Source: Crotophaga sulcirostris (Eukaryota > Chordata > Aves > Cuculiformes > Crotophagidae). Taken from it: 64,000 nt of DNA. Below are positions 23,914-36,776 of the stretch, in pieces. Location of the stretch: NCBI GenBank assembly GCA_013397455.1, contig VYZB01000024.1, positions 2,699,056 to 2,763,055 on the forward strand. Reading direction: 5' to 3'. A program made the translations under genes and the position numbers. How positions within the stretch are numbered: position 1 is the stretch's first letter; every line of letters starts with the position of its first letter. The notes beneath the pieces were generated by a model. It made no database searches, was not told the DNA's origin, and saw only the letters and a list, made by a program, of their open reading frames with translations.

Positions 23914-26218
23914 CTCTAACAGATCCATGTTCTTCTTGTGCTGATACAATTATTTGCTGTTCACGCATGGGACTGGCCAGATCATAAACCAGCTGTCCTA
24001 AGGACGGTGTACCACAGACTAATGTCAGGTCTCTCTGCCTCCAAAGAGTCTGCAGCAATTGCACATTTTAACCCAAGTTTTTTGTTTTACCTTTCAAAGA
24101 ACATTATCATCCAAATTTATTAACGAACCACAAAAACTTTAGCTCATGCTTTGATGTCTTACAAAGTATTCTCCTTTCTGGTTTATTGACTTCACTTCTG
24201 GCCTCAGTACAATTAATTTGCTCCTCATGATTTCCTGCTGAGAGTAAATTATTTTTCATGTGTCTGTCTTGTCCCACAGGCTCTTCCATTCATCAGGTAT
24301 TCACAGTGGTTTTGTATCTCTTCTCCTTGATCCAATAACTAGGCTTCCTGTAATTTCTTAAATTTTACTTTAACAAAGTTGATTACCAATCAAGAATGCA
24401 AGGAGTACAGGCTATAATTAGACACATGGAGATCAGACCCACAGAAATGCAAGTGTGCTTAGACTATACTTGCATAATCAAGATACTCTGCAAAACAACA
24501 AGTAGATCTTAGAGCAGCAGTGGCAATTTCTGTGGGAAACATTGTATGCACTATTAAAAATGCTGCAAAGAAAGGTCTGATGTAACACAGCAACTGCTCC
24601 ATTCATATTGCAGTTTTAAAAGAGGTTGTTACAATTGAGGAAACAGAGCAAGAAACAAAAATTATGTATAGCAGGATACTGGCTAAGCCTCTCTATGTCA
24701 AATTAGATTCAACACCATTGATTCTGCATGCGTTTGTACCTTTTTTAATGGTTTCCAGCGTAATTCTTTAGTATCTGTAAGTGAATTATTTACTCAGAGA
24801 CCACATAGGATGGATGTTGTTCACAGTTTCCACTAGACTTTCAAAAACATCCTAAATAATTGCCTGAATTCCATAGCAAAAAGCAGGGTGCCCATATATT
24901 TAACTTCTTGAGCATTTTGTTCTGAAACTACAGACCATCTTTTTAAAGAGACAAACATGCAGATGCACATGCACAATGGTATAGAATATGTGTATATATA
25001 TCCTGTAAATGTAGAAAAGCTGGAGTATCTGAGTACTCTGAGTACATAACTGATGTTAAGATATCTCAGCCTATATATAAAAATGTAGTATTATTGCTAT
25101 ATTATTCATCTATTTATTATAGTGCATATCATAAGTGGAGAAATCAAAGATAACCTCTGAAGTTACAAATCCAGCATTTACTACAAATAATTATGAATTT
25201 AAAAAAATATCAGCTTAAAAAAAGGCTTATGAAAGGCTACCTAGTGTCAGCTAGGGAGAGGCACTTCACAGAAAGATTTGTTGTGTAGCTCCTCCAAACT
25301 GCAAAACAATGTCTCAGTCAGACTCAAATGCGCCTCCATTGTCAATGCAACCTTGCAAACAAATCCTGTGGGAGGAAATGGATATTGCACAAATGCAGCC
25401 TCTAGTTCCAACTAATGAGAGAATAAATTAATTCAAATTTCTACAGGGAAAGAAGTTGTTAAAATCTGAGAGATATGAACTTTTCAGCTTATGTGCAACC
25501 GAGATAAATACTCATAGCTGCCTCAACAATATCACAATGGCAACTACCTAAATGTAAAGGAAAGACACAGAAAGGAAGAAAAAAGAGAACAGAAGAAGGT
25601 TATGCTTTCCTGTGCTGACTGAATTTGTTATTGCAGATAGTCATCTGTGTTCAAGGAAATTACCTAGATCTTCGTGGTGTATTGGGACAGAAAAGCAATG
25701 AAAATATTAAAAAATTCTGGTCTTTATGGTGTTTGAACCATACATTTCTGAATGGTCTCTTTATTTCCTACACGTCTCAAGTTCTTGTTCTGCAATAGCT
25801 CTGTGTCCTAATTAAAAGAAGGAGGAATGATTGTGTGTCTTTGAATCAAATAGGATGTATGTGCAATGCAGAATAGAATAATGTGATTTGTATCAGTATT
25901 CTTCACTGTAGTTCTTATTTTAGCATGATGCAACCTTAGTTCTAGTTTGTCTGCGTTGTGATATACTGGACTGGAAAGAGCTTTTTAATATCTACTCTTT
26001 CTTATAATGAGTGAGTATATCATGCATGAACTTTTGTTAAAAGTTGTGGATTTTTATATCTCAGCAGGTGTTTGAGTCTCATACTTCTACAGCAGAGGAA
26101 AAAATTGTAAGTTAACTGCAGGTTCCTATTGTAATTGGAATGTGTCCCTAAGGCAATCAAAGAATTTTGTTTGTGAGAAGAAGCATTTGAATGCTTATTG
26201 TAATTTTTTGTTTTCTAG

Positions 26219-26274
26219 TTTGTCATGCTCTTGTGTGCTCCGCTGTGTCACTTGCTGATTACACTGCCGTTAAA
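26219..26274 (+). other. Candidate spliced exon, 56 nt (unproven)
   Basis: The segment is preceded by a pyrimidine-rich acceptor (AATTTTTTGTTTTCTAG) and followed by the consensus donor GTAAGT at 26275-26280. Two of the three frames are open. One ends ...SLADYTAVK, then continues without a stop into the candidate exon at 27528-27548. The segment has CpGs and is more GC-rich than its flanks. I recognise no protein family. Strong splice-like sites also arise by chance in a window this size, so this is a hypothesis only. Confidence 0.2.
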
Positions 26275-27527
26275 GTAAGTCATGAGGTCTGAGACTTCAT
26301 TTCAGTGAGTTATGGGGATGTATATACACATTACTGTCAATACAGAAATTCAATAAAAAAGAGATTACAGATAAGCATGTCTGCCCACTTCTGCTTGCAA
26401 GCTGTAAATAGCTGATCGGAGACTTATTTCTCTGGGTGAGCATCTAGTGAGTCAGATGCTTTTCTTACAGCTAATGAGTTTATACAATATTTTTGTAAGA
26501 TTAACCTTCAATCCCCAAATGGATTGAGAGAATTGTTCCATTTTGATAAGGCCTTATACCTCTGCTTACCATTTCCAGACATACTATAGAAAATTTCATT
26601 GCAAGGACTTAATTCAGCTTGAACAGTTTAACAGGTCCCACTTTGTGCTTTATAATCCATTTCATCTCTATCTGCTTTAAAGATCCTGAGCAAGAGCATC
26701 ACCTGCTCACAAGGTTACTAGCAAGGACAAACTTTTAAGAGTTTCGGTGCCAGCTTCAGTTTCTGAAAACTGTATGCCTTCTTTTGAGCTGTAAGCCCTT
26801 TTCCACGTGTCACTTGCATTCTTCTCACTGTAGGATCTGTTGGCAGGGAACTTAGTTTAGTTTTTTCAGCCCTTGGATTCTGACACATGATATTAATTAA
26901 CCATATCTCTTGGTTATTGTAATGTATAAAGGCATTAGTAGACATCTAGGACCATATAAGTGTGTTTTGAGTCCAGATGATTTAACAACTCACTTCATAT
27001 TTTTATTAGCAGAATTTACCTCCTATAAGTTTCATTGTTTTTTAGAGATCCTTAACCTTCAAACACTACATTTTCCATACGTATTCTTATTGTTGCTTGT
27101 TTCATTTAGAGTCAGAAGCTTCATATAGTGTCAAGAAAGTTATTGAAAATTGGTTGACCTTTTGCTATAGCCACTTATAAGGCAAGAAAGTATATTCCTG
27201 AGTAAAGATTTGATTAGCAATGATCAAGTTGAGACCGAGCTCTCTGAAAGTGCATATAACATTTTTTATCTGGGCATGATTCGTCTTCATCTGAGGGGTT
27301 TATGGCTGGTTGCCTACAGCTATAAGAAATATTTTTCCTTTTGAGCTTTTATTAGGTTTGGCAAACAAAGGCACTTTACAGATTTGCCATAAAAGTCGCT
27401 CCCACTTGCAAAAGAATCCCACAATCATCACTTATTATTTCTAATAAGGGTGTTAAGAGTCACTTACCAAGTGAGAGCCTGATTACAGGGAAAGGCAAAA
27501 GCATGACATCTTTTTTCCTTCATACAG

Positions 27528-27548
27528 GAAGCCATGGACCAAAGCATG
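27528..27548 (+). other. Candidate 21-nt microexon or start-codon exon (unproven)
   Basis: A strong acceptor (TTTTTTCCTTCATACAG) precedes 21 nt that end at a perfect donor GTAAGT (27549-27554). In frame it reads EAMDQSM. The GCCATGG context around its ATG also fits a good translation start, so it could equally be the end of a 5' untranslated exon. The length is a multiple of three. No homologue is recognised. Confidence 0.2.
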
Positions 27549-28417
27549 GTAAGTCCTTGCTCCATTTAAATGTATGCAAAGAAAATCAATGGCTTTTCTT
27601 TATTTACCAGGTCAATCAATGAGTTGCTAGCAAAATCAACAGAAAATTAAATAGAATATTTCGACAAGGACTATAGTTGAAAGACTCGAGGCAATTTCTT
27701 GTGTCCTACACTATGGGAAATGACCCAAATCAATACAAGCTTCAAACACTCTATCTGGCACTTAAAAGTCCCAGGCTTTGGAACACTGAAGCCTGCTGGA
27801 AAAAATTTATTGTAACTGGACTATTATGCTGTCAATAACAGAGATGTAACAAGCAGAGCCTTTACAGCAGCATATATGTAAATGTAAATGTAAATGTAGA
27901 TAAACTCATTTCCTGGTATGGGGAGGATACAGTGTCAGCTTTCAAATATTCATGCCTACATTCTGCACGAATAGGCAAGTGTGTAAACTATCTATGCTTT
28001 TGTTCCAAGTGGAAAATGCATAATGCAAATACAAAGCTGGTAAGTGTTTTCGCAACACCCCATTAACGTTAGCACAAATGTATCTTGTGGATCTACAACT
28101 GTGCTGGTCCATGGCAGAAATAAGTGGATATACACATATAATACACAGGATAATTAATAGATAGCTATTCTATGTTAATTTAGATAGTTTTTCTGTGTAC
28201 ACAACTCTTATTCACCTTCAAAACTTGTCCATACTCCAGGCAAGGGTTTTACTATAAGAAATCTTCCAGAAAGAAGACTCCAAATGGCAGAAAGATATGT
28301 GAATTCAAGTATCTCCTGGGAGGGAAGGACTGCATGTTTACTTACGGGTCCTCTCATATGTTTTTTTCTTCTTGAGATACCAAGTTACCATACGAATATC
28401 AAGATACCATACAAAGT

Positions 28418-28790
28418 AGGGCTGGGAGAAATGGGTTTATTCAGTCTTGAGAGGAGAAGACTTTGGGGACACCTTATTACCATGTACTAGTATATAGGGG
28501 CTGTCTACCAAGAGGATGGAGACTCCCTTTTTATGAGGAGTCATGTGGAAAAGGCAAGGGGTAATGGGTATAAGTTGCTCCAGGGGAGATTTTTTATTGG
28601 ATTCCAGAAGAAAATTTTTCACCGTGAGAACTGAAATAATCTCCCCAGGGAAGTGATAGATTCCTCTACAGTGGCCACTTTTAACTTGATAGAGTTCTGG
28701 GCCATCTCATTTAAACTATGTATCACCTAGAAAAATTGAACCAGGTGATCCTTGAGGCCCGTTCTAGCCTGGTATTCTATGATTCTATGA
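28418..28790 (+). mobile_element. CR1 LINE 3' end, ATTCTATG-tail type
   Basis: It begins within the ORF2 block encoding GLFSLERRRLWGHL (about 28431-28472). It continues through the GGAGACTCCC block (about 28519-28528) and the GATAGATTCCTCTACAGTGG block. The ending is GGTGATCCTTGAGGCCCGTT plus GGTATTCTATGATTCTATGA. The reading frame is interrupted after about 20 codons. The tail type groups it with the 4.0-kb copy rather than with the GATACTGT copies. Confidence 0.9.
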
Positions 28791-31700
28791 AGTTAGGAGC
28801 TTATTTCATAGAGAACCATGCTCAGAGTTCCTTTATCCTCACCCATTCTATTTCATAAATGGTAACTAATTTCTTTCTGTTTTAACTTTCACAGCCTCCT
28901 TTATAAGGATTTCTTTCCACAGTGCCTTCCTTTGTCACAGTAGGAAAATTGTGACTGCTGTGACTGTGACTGTTTAGACCATGAAAGAGGTGCAGCGGCA
29001 TCTTTGCCAACCTCCCCACAGTTGCTGCACCCCAAAAGAGCCGTTCCAAAAGCAGCCTTTTCCTTTAATTACTTCAAAGGCCTGGAGGCAAATGTAATAT
29101 TACAGGCTAGTAAAATACAGCAACACAAAGATCTTCTCTGGAGCTCTCAGTGGTAGAAAATGTGTATGGTCACATCAGTCAGAAATCATGGGATGAGAAT
29201 AAAGCAGAGTTCTGTGAAAACAGTCCACTGGACAAGGTGATGTACTGGCTTTCCTGAAATCCATAACAAATCTAAAATGAGTACTTAACAAATAAGAAAG
29301 ACAAATTTGGACCTCACAGAGAGCAGCTTATTATATGTATTTCTTTTCTTCCTTTCATGATGGGAACTGGGAAAGAAGATTGTATTTTAAAATAATAATT
29401 TCCCTAAAGTAATAGGAAAAGGAGGAAAAAAAAGAAATGGATTTTCCCATAATGAAAGAAAACTGAAACTGACATCCAAGCACAGTTATAAATTGGAAAA
29501 AGTTAATAATAAATGGGCACCATTCAGAATCCTTTACCAAATTTAATTTATTTATAAAACTAGCCTGAAATACAGTGAAGCTAGAAACCTTTGGGACCCT
29601 TTAGATTTCTCCTATTTAAGTTAGGAAAAGTTAAGTAATTTTGTGTTATGTTATGTATATATTCAGTAATATAGCATAGATTTTTCACGGGAGCTTATTC
29701 TGCGAAGGGATTTGTGAAAACAGTCACAGTTTTCTGAATGTGGATTTGAGTATTTGCTTGTAAAGGATCAAAACAAAAAAAGGAAATCTGCTCTTTTTAA
29801 TGTTAATCTTTCTGGATACTTTTGGACACACTCTAAATTGGAAAAAACGTCCTCATAGATTCCCTTTTTTTCTTTCTTCCTAAAAAAAAGAGGTCTGAAA
29901 ACTTTTTAATAAGCCCTGGTTGTAAAAAATTCAGAGAAAGTATTTTTTTGCAACTTCATTAATATTCATTGTCGGTTATTAAGAGTCATTGATATTCACT
30001 TAATAGCAATTTTATGAATAAAAAATTAAAATGAGGAACTTTAGTCATCTCTTGTCCTCAGACACCATCATGATATCAGGAAGACTCAGTAGAGATGGAA
30101 GCATCATTTCACATTGAACTTGTGACAAGACAAGGTCAAGAGGGGAGAGGAGAACTGTGACACAAGTGCACATAGTTAAACTCTACAACCAAAGCAATGA
30201 TAGCAGCATGATCACTGCTTCAGATGCTATGACTGGAGCTTGGAAGGAAAACATCTGATTCAAGGCCTACTTAAGTGCTGAGCTTCTTCCCTAAAAGCAA
30301 ATTTCTAGTAGTTAGAATAGTCAACTACCAATGCTTTAAGAACATTGCATGATTGTCAAGTAAACTCAAAGGCTCCAGCTGTGCCAGGAGCATTCACACA
30401 GAGAAACAAGTAAAAGTGGCTAAGGGACCTTGTTTTTTATTTCTTTAGAATGTTACCTCATTGCATGGAGCAGGTTTTCCAAATCTGAGAGATCATAATC
30501 AATATAACTGCTGCCAGAGATTCCTGTATGAGGTATATATTGACTATGCCTTCTTTCCAATAAAGTGGTCGTGAAATTAAAACTTGAATCTTGAAAAGAT
30601 TTACATGTATTGACACTGATATTGGCACTGAGGAGAAATGCTGTTCCTTCGCTAACATAGGAGATCACCATGTTCGGAGTTGTTCTCATATAGATTTGAG
30701 AGCGAAGTTCAGCTACTGCTATCAAAAAGCCCAGCTAACTTGTGCTTCTCATTACTTTTATCTTTTCAAAAGATGGTATTTCACTCAGTGTATTTCAGGG
30801 CTGTGACTGGTCATTGCAGACAAGCATAAACAAACGTAGATAAGATTCAGTGAAGGATTTAGATGAAACAGAGAGTACTGGAAGAAACACTGTGATTCCC
30901 TGTAAAATACACAGGAGACAACTTATGCCTTAGGGTGGGAGCAGAACATTGATCCCCCACTGAATGAGCCAATCATGAATATTAAGAAAGAACCTCATAC
31001 CACTGCTGCCTCTGCTTTACAATAGCCTGCCACCATATGGACGATGTGGGTTCAATTATACTTCAGCCTGAGGCAGTTCAGACCCTTTTTCACCCTGTGA
31101 GACAACGTACAGGTCAGCAGGCTGTCCTCTATGGGGCATTCTTCCCCTTTCCACTGGATCTCACTTGCAGTGCAGAAAATGTAAGTTCCATTGGGCCAGT
31201 GTGAGAAAACACAAGAGGGATCTTGGCACTGGGGATTAATGATTACAAAGTGAAGCAAGAGCCCTACATTAAAAAGAAAATGTGTAAGACATGTTCTTGT
31301 GTACTATAACTGTTCTGAGAGGAGTGATCTCCATTTCCCCCCTCTAGACAACTGAGGTCTCTAGCTACGTGGCCACACTATCTTGCAATAAATACATTAC
31401 TACAGATACAGAGGAGATCCGAGGGCTGTGTGTGAGATGCAATCTGGCAATGCCTTCTAGATCTGATCCCACAGAGGACTTAGATGGTGGGACATTAGCT
31501 GTACTTAGGGGCAGGCTGCAAGATGGTTTGACTGGGGACATTTTGGGTACATGAAAGATAGATTTAGGCAACACCTGGAGAGCCTTAGTCAGGCAGGTAT
31601 CCAGAGGCTTCATTTCTTAACTGCATGGTGTCTGTTGGGAAAGACAATTTCATTTTTTAGCACCATAGGTTCCCTTTCTACCCTTTTCCAGACACTGGTG

Positions 31701-34700
31701 TGGAATCTAAACATGAGACTTATGTGTTTCAGCATCACATCATGCAAGTCGAGACTGACAAGTACCTGCCACTATCATCCAGAAGCTTTTGCTTAATATT
31801 TCTGATTGCATTACCGACTGTGCAGTAACAAGACATAACAGGGGATTCAGATGTGCTCCGCTGTCACCAGAGACACATTTGAGCGAGTTCCTAATCTCCC
31901 AAGACACCTGGAATGCAAGTAATGATTTCTGTGTGTACAGCCTGATCATTCTCCTTGGGTAAATTGGATCATTCCTCACTCTGCTGTGGCAGGAGGGTTT
32001 GAAAGATGCTATTCTGAAAATCCCCTGTTAGTATTGGCATGGCTAGATCCTCCAGAGTGCTCAGAGCTATGCTGCCTATGACCAACCATTCCTTCAAAAA
32101 AGAGAGAAATGATGAATTCTGCAACATTAGATTAAGCTGATAAAACACATAACCATAAATGGTAGTCCAAAATGATTCTTCAAAGCAGCAGCACACTTAG
32201 GATTCATGATACATAGCCCAGTGGCTTGGCTGCATGAGATTTCTAATTGTTGTGGATTTGGCCTGCTCTTCCAACATGGGGCAGCATTACTACTAAAGCT
32301 GAGACACCCAGCTTTCAGTAAAAGTAGCATTTCAGCAATATGAACGTGTACATCAGATAAGAGATATCATGTTCTTCTAAAGCTGGCAGGAACCTGCCCT
32401 CATACCACTGTCAGTGATTGCCATTGTCTCCGCTGGGAGCTCCCTCTGCCTCCAGCAACAGCCCACTGCTCAAACAGCACCATTGAGTCCTGCAGGTATT
32501 GTGATGCTGTGTTCATAGAGAAGCAAAGCCTGGGGACGGCTAAAGCCATCTCCAGTAGGCTAAAAAGGGGTGTCCTAGAAGTCCCTTTTTCTGTGCATAA
32601 CTGTAAGTCTGGGTGAAGGAAGAGCTGCCAGAAAACAGCAAGCCAAAGAGGGGAAAAGTATGAGAAAGGGGTGTGTGAAAATCCCTCCAAAGTGCTAAGC
32701 TTCAGAAGCTGTTGACTCTGCAGGAACCCATAAACTCACACCCCCAAGAAACTGCTGAATCTGCAGAAGGCCACTGGCACACGTTAGTGTCAGTGGTGAC
32801 TTGTGTAACTCAGGTTGCGTCCAACAGGACAGCTCCAGTATGCAAAGTCTCATAGAACAAAGGACCCCCTAGAGGCTTTCCAAAATCTGACTTCCAAGCA
32901 ACTGGCATGGCAAGCCAGCCTTCCACTGTCGGTTATACAGATGGAGCTGTGCTGGTCTCCTAACTCTTGCTCCAGGTGAGTGATAACGACAAAGCATCTG
33001 AGTGAATTAGATGCCTTCCGTCCTCTCTCAGTAAAAAGGGAGTTTTCAACAGGGAGGATGAGCTATTCAAATTTCCACATTTGCTCACAAAATAGAAAGG
33101 TGAGGACTGGTCATAGTTTTTACAGCTCCCCTTATTGCTCCACTTATCATGAAATATGGTAAAATAACCCACTTGGCCCCAACATTTTTTATTTTTGCCT
33201 TTTGAACAAATTTGGCATTCTGAAACTTTATCACTCCATCAGAAATGAAGGATCGTGCAGCTGAGAGTGTGGACAGAGTCAGTTGCTTTGAAGAGGTAAA
33301 CTTTACATCCTTATATTTCTTGTGCAAGCTTTATGTTTCTTATGTGTGTGTTGTTTGGCAGGGTCACAAGATTGTGTGGGTTACAAGACATATTTATGAG
33401 AGCAAGGGAGAGATGAAATCTGTAGTATTGTGCTTTCCTTATACCTCAAGGACCTTAATTTCTACTAAAGCTCAGGCAAGACCCAGAGATGCAAATGAAT
33501 GAGACATGATTAAAGAGTAACCTTAATAAGCGTTGCACATTTATCTTTTAAGTAGCCATTAAACCAGTTCACATAAAAGTGTCTTTTAGGCTTCCCTTAA
33601 AACAGCCACTTTTCTCCTGCTGTGTTCCTGACCCTGGTGCTGTCCCTGTTGTTTGAAAGGGTTTTCATAAAATTGTGCAAGGAGGGAACATGGTCCATCC
33701 TAGTCATGCCTTTGTCTTTTCAAAGGTCCTTGTGTTTGTCAAGTAGAAACCAACAACTGACAAAAGCTCAAAGACCATCTGTCTTCTACTCTGTACAAAA
33801 CACTTGAAACTAGAGTATTTTCATTGGTTTCCTTTTTTAAAAAGATCTTATGCTAGCTTTTCTTTTCAAGTGCATTTTGAAGAGGAGGTCATCTTCATGA
33901 AATTCTCTATGAGAGAGCTTATTTTATGTTTGTTTATCAGATGTTTTCTGTAAGAAACTGCTAATTAATTGCTAATTGATAAAAATGAAATAGGCTGCCA
34001 GAATTCCCTGAAGCAGCAAGCAGCTGGCTGAAGCCACTGCTTTGGGGAAGTAGCTTTTCCGGGGACTGCTGGTCTGACGAACACAGTGACACAATAGGTC
34101 AATTGCCTCTTGTCACGTGGGGTTTTGTACATTCTTCTTCTAAAGCCTAGACTACCTTACCAATAAGACACCTCCCTTCATATTATTAACCCCTGATGTT
34201 GCTGGTCTAGTCTGCTCAAGTAGTTTGCTGGTAAGGAAGTCAGAACTTTGATGAAATATAAGATTTTGATGTGGTTTGTTTTGATGGTACCATTTTGATT
34301 ATTAGATCCCATGGACCAAATGGGTCCGACGGCAGCCAGTCACATATTTCAATGGCTCATCTCTACCCTCTGGCAAAAGACCATTCAAAAGTACAATGCT
34401 GACTTATAAACAAAAGTGTTCACGTTTTTTTCTTTGTTGTTGATCCTCTCTCCCTCTCCAATAGAATAAATTGACATGAAGCTACTCCTGTAAGTCAGGC
34501 TCCAGAGGGACAGAAATATTTCCAAGAACAGCTGTTCCTCCAGTGGAGAAATATCTGCCAAATAACATCATTGGCGCAGCCTTTTTCCTTTGGACTTAAT
34601 AGGAATGAAGTCAGTGCCATACTAAATTGTCACAGGTTCTTCTGCTCTCCTGGAAATAAATCTTGCCTTTGACTAATTGCTCATCTTCTGCCTTAGGAAG

Positions 34701-36718
34701 TGTTTTGATTTTTAGGATAACAATGGGAGGCTGCTGCTTTGAGACAGCTGTTCTGGGGCCCTTTATCTGCCTTATCAACATCCAGATTCAAATGCCAGGA
34801 GGACCTAGTCATGTGATAAAATCACGTAGGTGATTTGTGATAAAGGTGTAATTATACACATGTTTAATTATTTAATGGATCAGGGCCAACTGAGATGTCT
34901 ACATTTATAAAAGAAAGCAGTGAATAGAGGGAATGATCAGACGTGACACTTATTTAGAGACCTACGGGTGAATTTTTTCTGATTTGCTAACCAGGTGAAA
35001 GAATAATTCCTGAAGATCTGTCCTGGAAATAAACTTATACGCTTTCATTCCTGAAATAGAAAGATATACTTTCTCCTAGATATTTTTGTTTCCTTTATCT
35101 GATTTTCAAATTTAGGCGAATTGCTTGGCAAAATGTCACCTCAAGAGAAAAAAAATCATTAAAACTGTTAAAAAATGCTCAAGTTTCTTTGTAAAGCTTT
35201 TTCTTTCTTGTGACAAAAGATCAAAATAGCATGAATTTACATATCATTTCCATAAACCCTATCTGCATTACTTTTCAGAAAAGTAGTTTAAAACAATTTT
35301 AACTTCCAAATCCATGTTTATTTTAAACCTAGTCAATATTTCGTTCAAACAGTCCCCTTTTTCCAGCTATACAGCGTTTCTAGAATTTAACCACTTTAAC
35401 TGAAATTCTCCTTTTAAACATCTACCCAAGACAGAATATTTTAATTTCTGACAATATATTCTACTCATTTTTTAAGATACTGGCATTGTGTTTTAGGTTT
35501 GAATTTTATTTGCTGTGCTTGTTTTGGAGCAAAGTATCGAAACATGTAAAAAAATCCCCACTGGAGATGTATTTTTTCTTATCACTGCTCACATATTTTG
35601 TACAGACTGGTTACTTACTAAAGTTTGCCAGATAGACTTCCCTGAAAGAAAAATGAATGAGTAAATAAAGTTAAGCAAGAGCTTCCCCAGGGGAGCACAC
35701 TGCCAGCTGTGCTTTGTTTGGCTGCAGAATTAAGAAGGACCTTTCTACCCCCATTCACCTGTCAATCTTGGCACCCGAAGCTCAGTTAGTGAAGAACTGC
35801 CTAATGAAGACGGCAAGAGCCAGAGCTGGGAAAGGGTCAGTAGAGGGAAGAGATATGACTTTATAGGGTCAGCAATCTTGCCTTTCCTTGGGAGAAAACC
35901 CAGAGTTTCCCAGGGTGATCGTTTCTTCCTGCTAGCAGCCTCTAAGTAACTTGTTCACAGAATATCTCTTTCCCTTTCTAGGGCTCGTCCTCAAGGAGGG
36001 TGATAATATGTTACTGAGGGTTCATTAGCTCAAACAGCAGTGAGTCAGAAAGTTCCTGCTGGATTGAATATTCAGCAATACAACGAAATTTTGGGGATTT
36101 TCTTCAGTTTGCTACTGAAGAGTGCATGCCCACATGCTGCAACCCTTTTATGTTAAACAGGTGCGGTGGCTATTTTTTTTTAATAGTTTTTTTAATATTT
36201 TTTTTAAAGGCATGGAGAAATGTGGAAAATATACAATTTTAGAAATTTCTCTGTGCATGGTCATTGTGGTTTAACCTCTGGACTCCTGCCTCGTGTACTG
36301 CCTGATGTGGAACTGGTTTGTTAGTGAATCAGAGTCTGTTTGAATGAGTCCTGCCTAATTCTAGAACATGTGCATTGAGCAGATCAGACAGGATACTAAA
36401 GGAAGAGGTGTCACCATACAGCAGTGAATATTGCCCTAGAAACTGGAGCCTGTTTCTAGTTGCCCCACTGAGGTGTTGTGTGGCCCTGGACAGATCAGGT
36501 AACCAAAGTTTTCACAGGCATTCTCTGTGTTATCCAATTCCCAGCTGTCTGATTCAAGAGCTCTGGTTTATAAAAGCACAGAAAAATAACAGCTGCAGCT
36601 GGAGTCTGGAATTTGTGTTATTTTGAACATATATATTTCTAAATAACACAAGGTTATCTGGAAATTCAGACCCTCCTGCTTCAAACAGGACTTTCACATT
36701 TATAAATATTTATTGTTA
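28791..36718. other. Unassigned non-coding DNA
   Basis: No gene or named repeat is supported. The part at 30900-32960 is less AT-rich and has many overlapping 60-96 codon open frames, mostly on the minus strand, but none resembles a known protein. The part at about 34680-34930 has several GATA-type and TAATTA-type motifs close together and could be a conserved regulatory element (see findings). Confidence 0.45.
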
Positions 36719-36776
36719 GTCTCTCTGTGCCTAAATTCTCCCTTTTTATATTGGGAATAATAGCATCTGTCCCTGT
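36719..36776 (+). repeat. Possible MIR/L2-type ancient repeat core
   Basis: GTCTCTCTGTGCCTAAATTC followed by TCCCTTTTTATATTGGG and AATAATAGCATC parallels the well-known amniote MIR/L2-like order (CTCTGTGCCTCAGTTTCC, ATCTGTAAAATGGG, GATAATA). A separate block at about 36478-36502 recalls the part that lies upstream in that element, but the spacing is too large. The match is short and diverged. Confidence 0.35.

Larger units (their letters stand above)
23914..28417. other. Unassigned AT-rich DNA with two exon-like segments
   Basis: No repeat family is recognised. Two segments (26219-26274 and 27528-27548) have strong acceptor and donor sites and are described separately. A short GTAAAT/TAAATG tandem run lies near 27878-27899. 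Open frames of 60-75 codons here have no supporting features. Confidence 0.45.

Noticed and set aside
31021..31260. GGGTTCAATTA sequence resembling a tRNA B box, considered as a SINE or tRNA gene
   Set aside because: No A box lies at the proper spacing, no cloverleaf can be drawn by eye and no A-rich tail follows.
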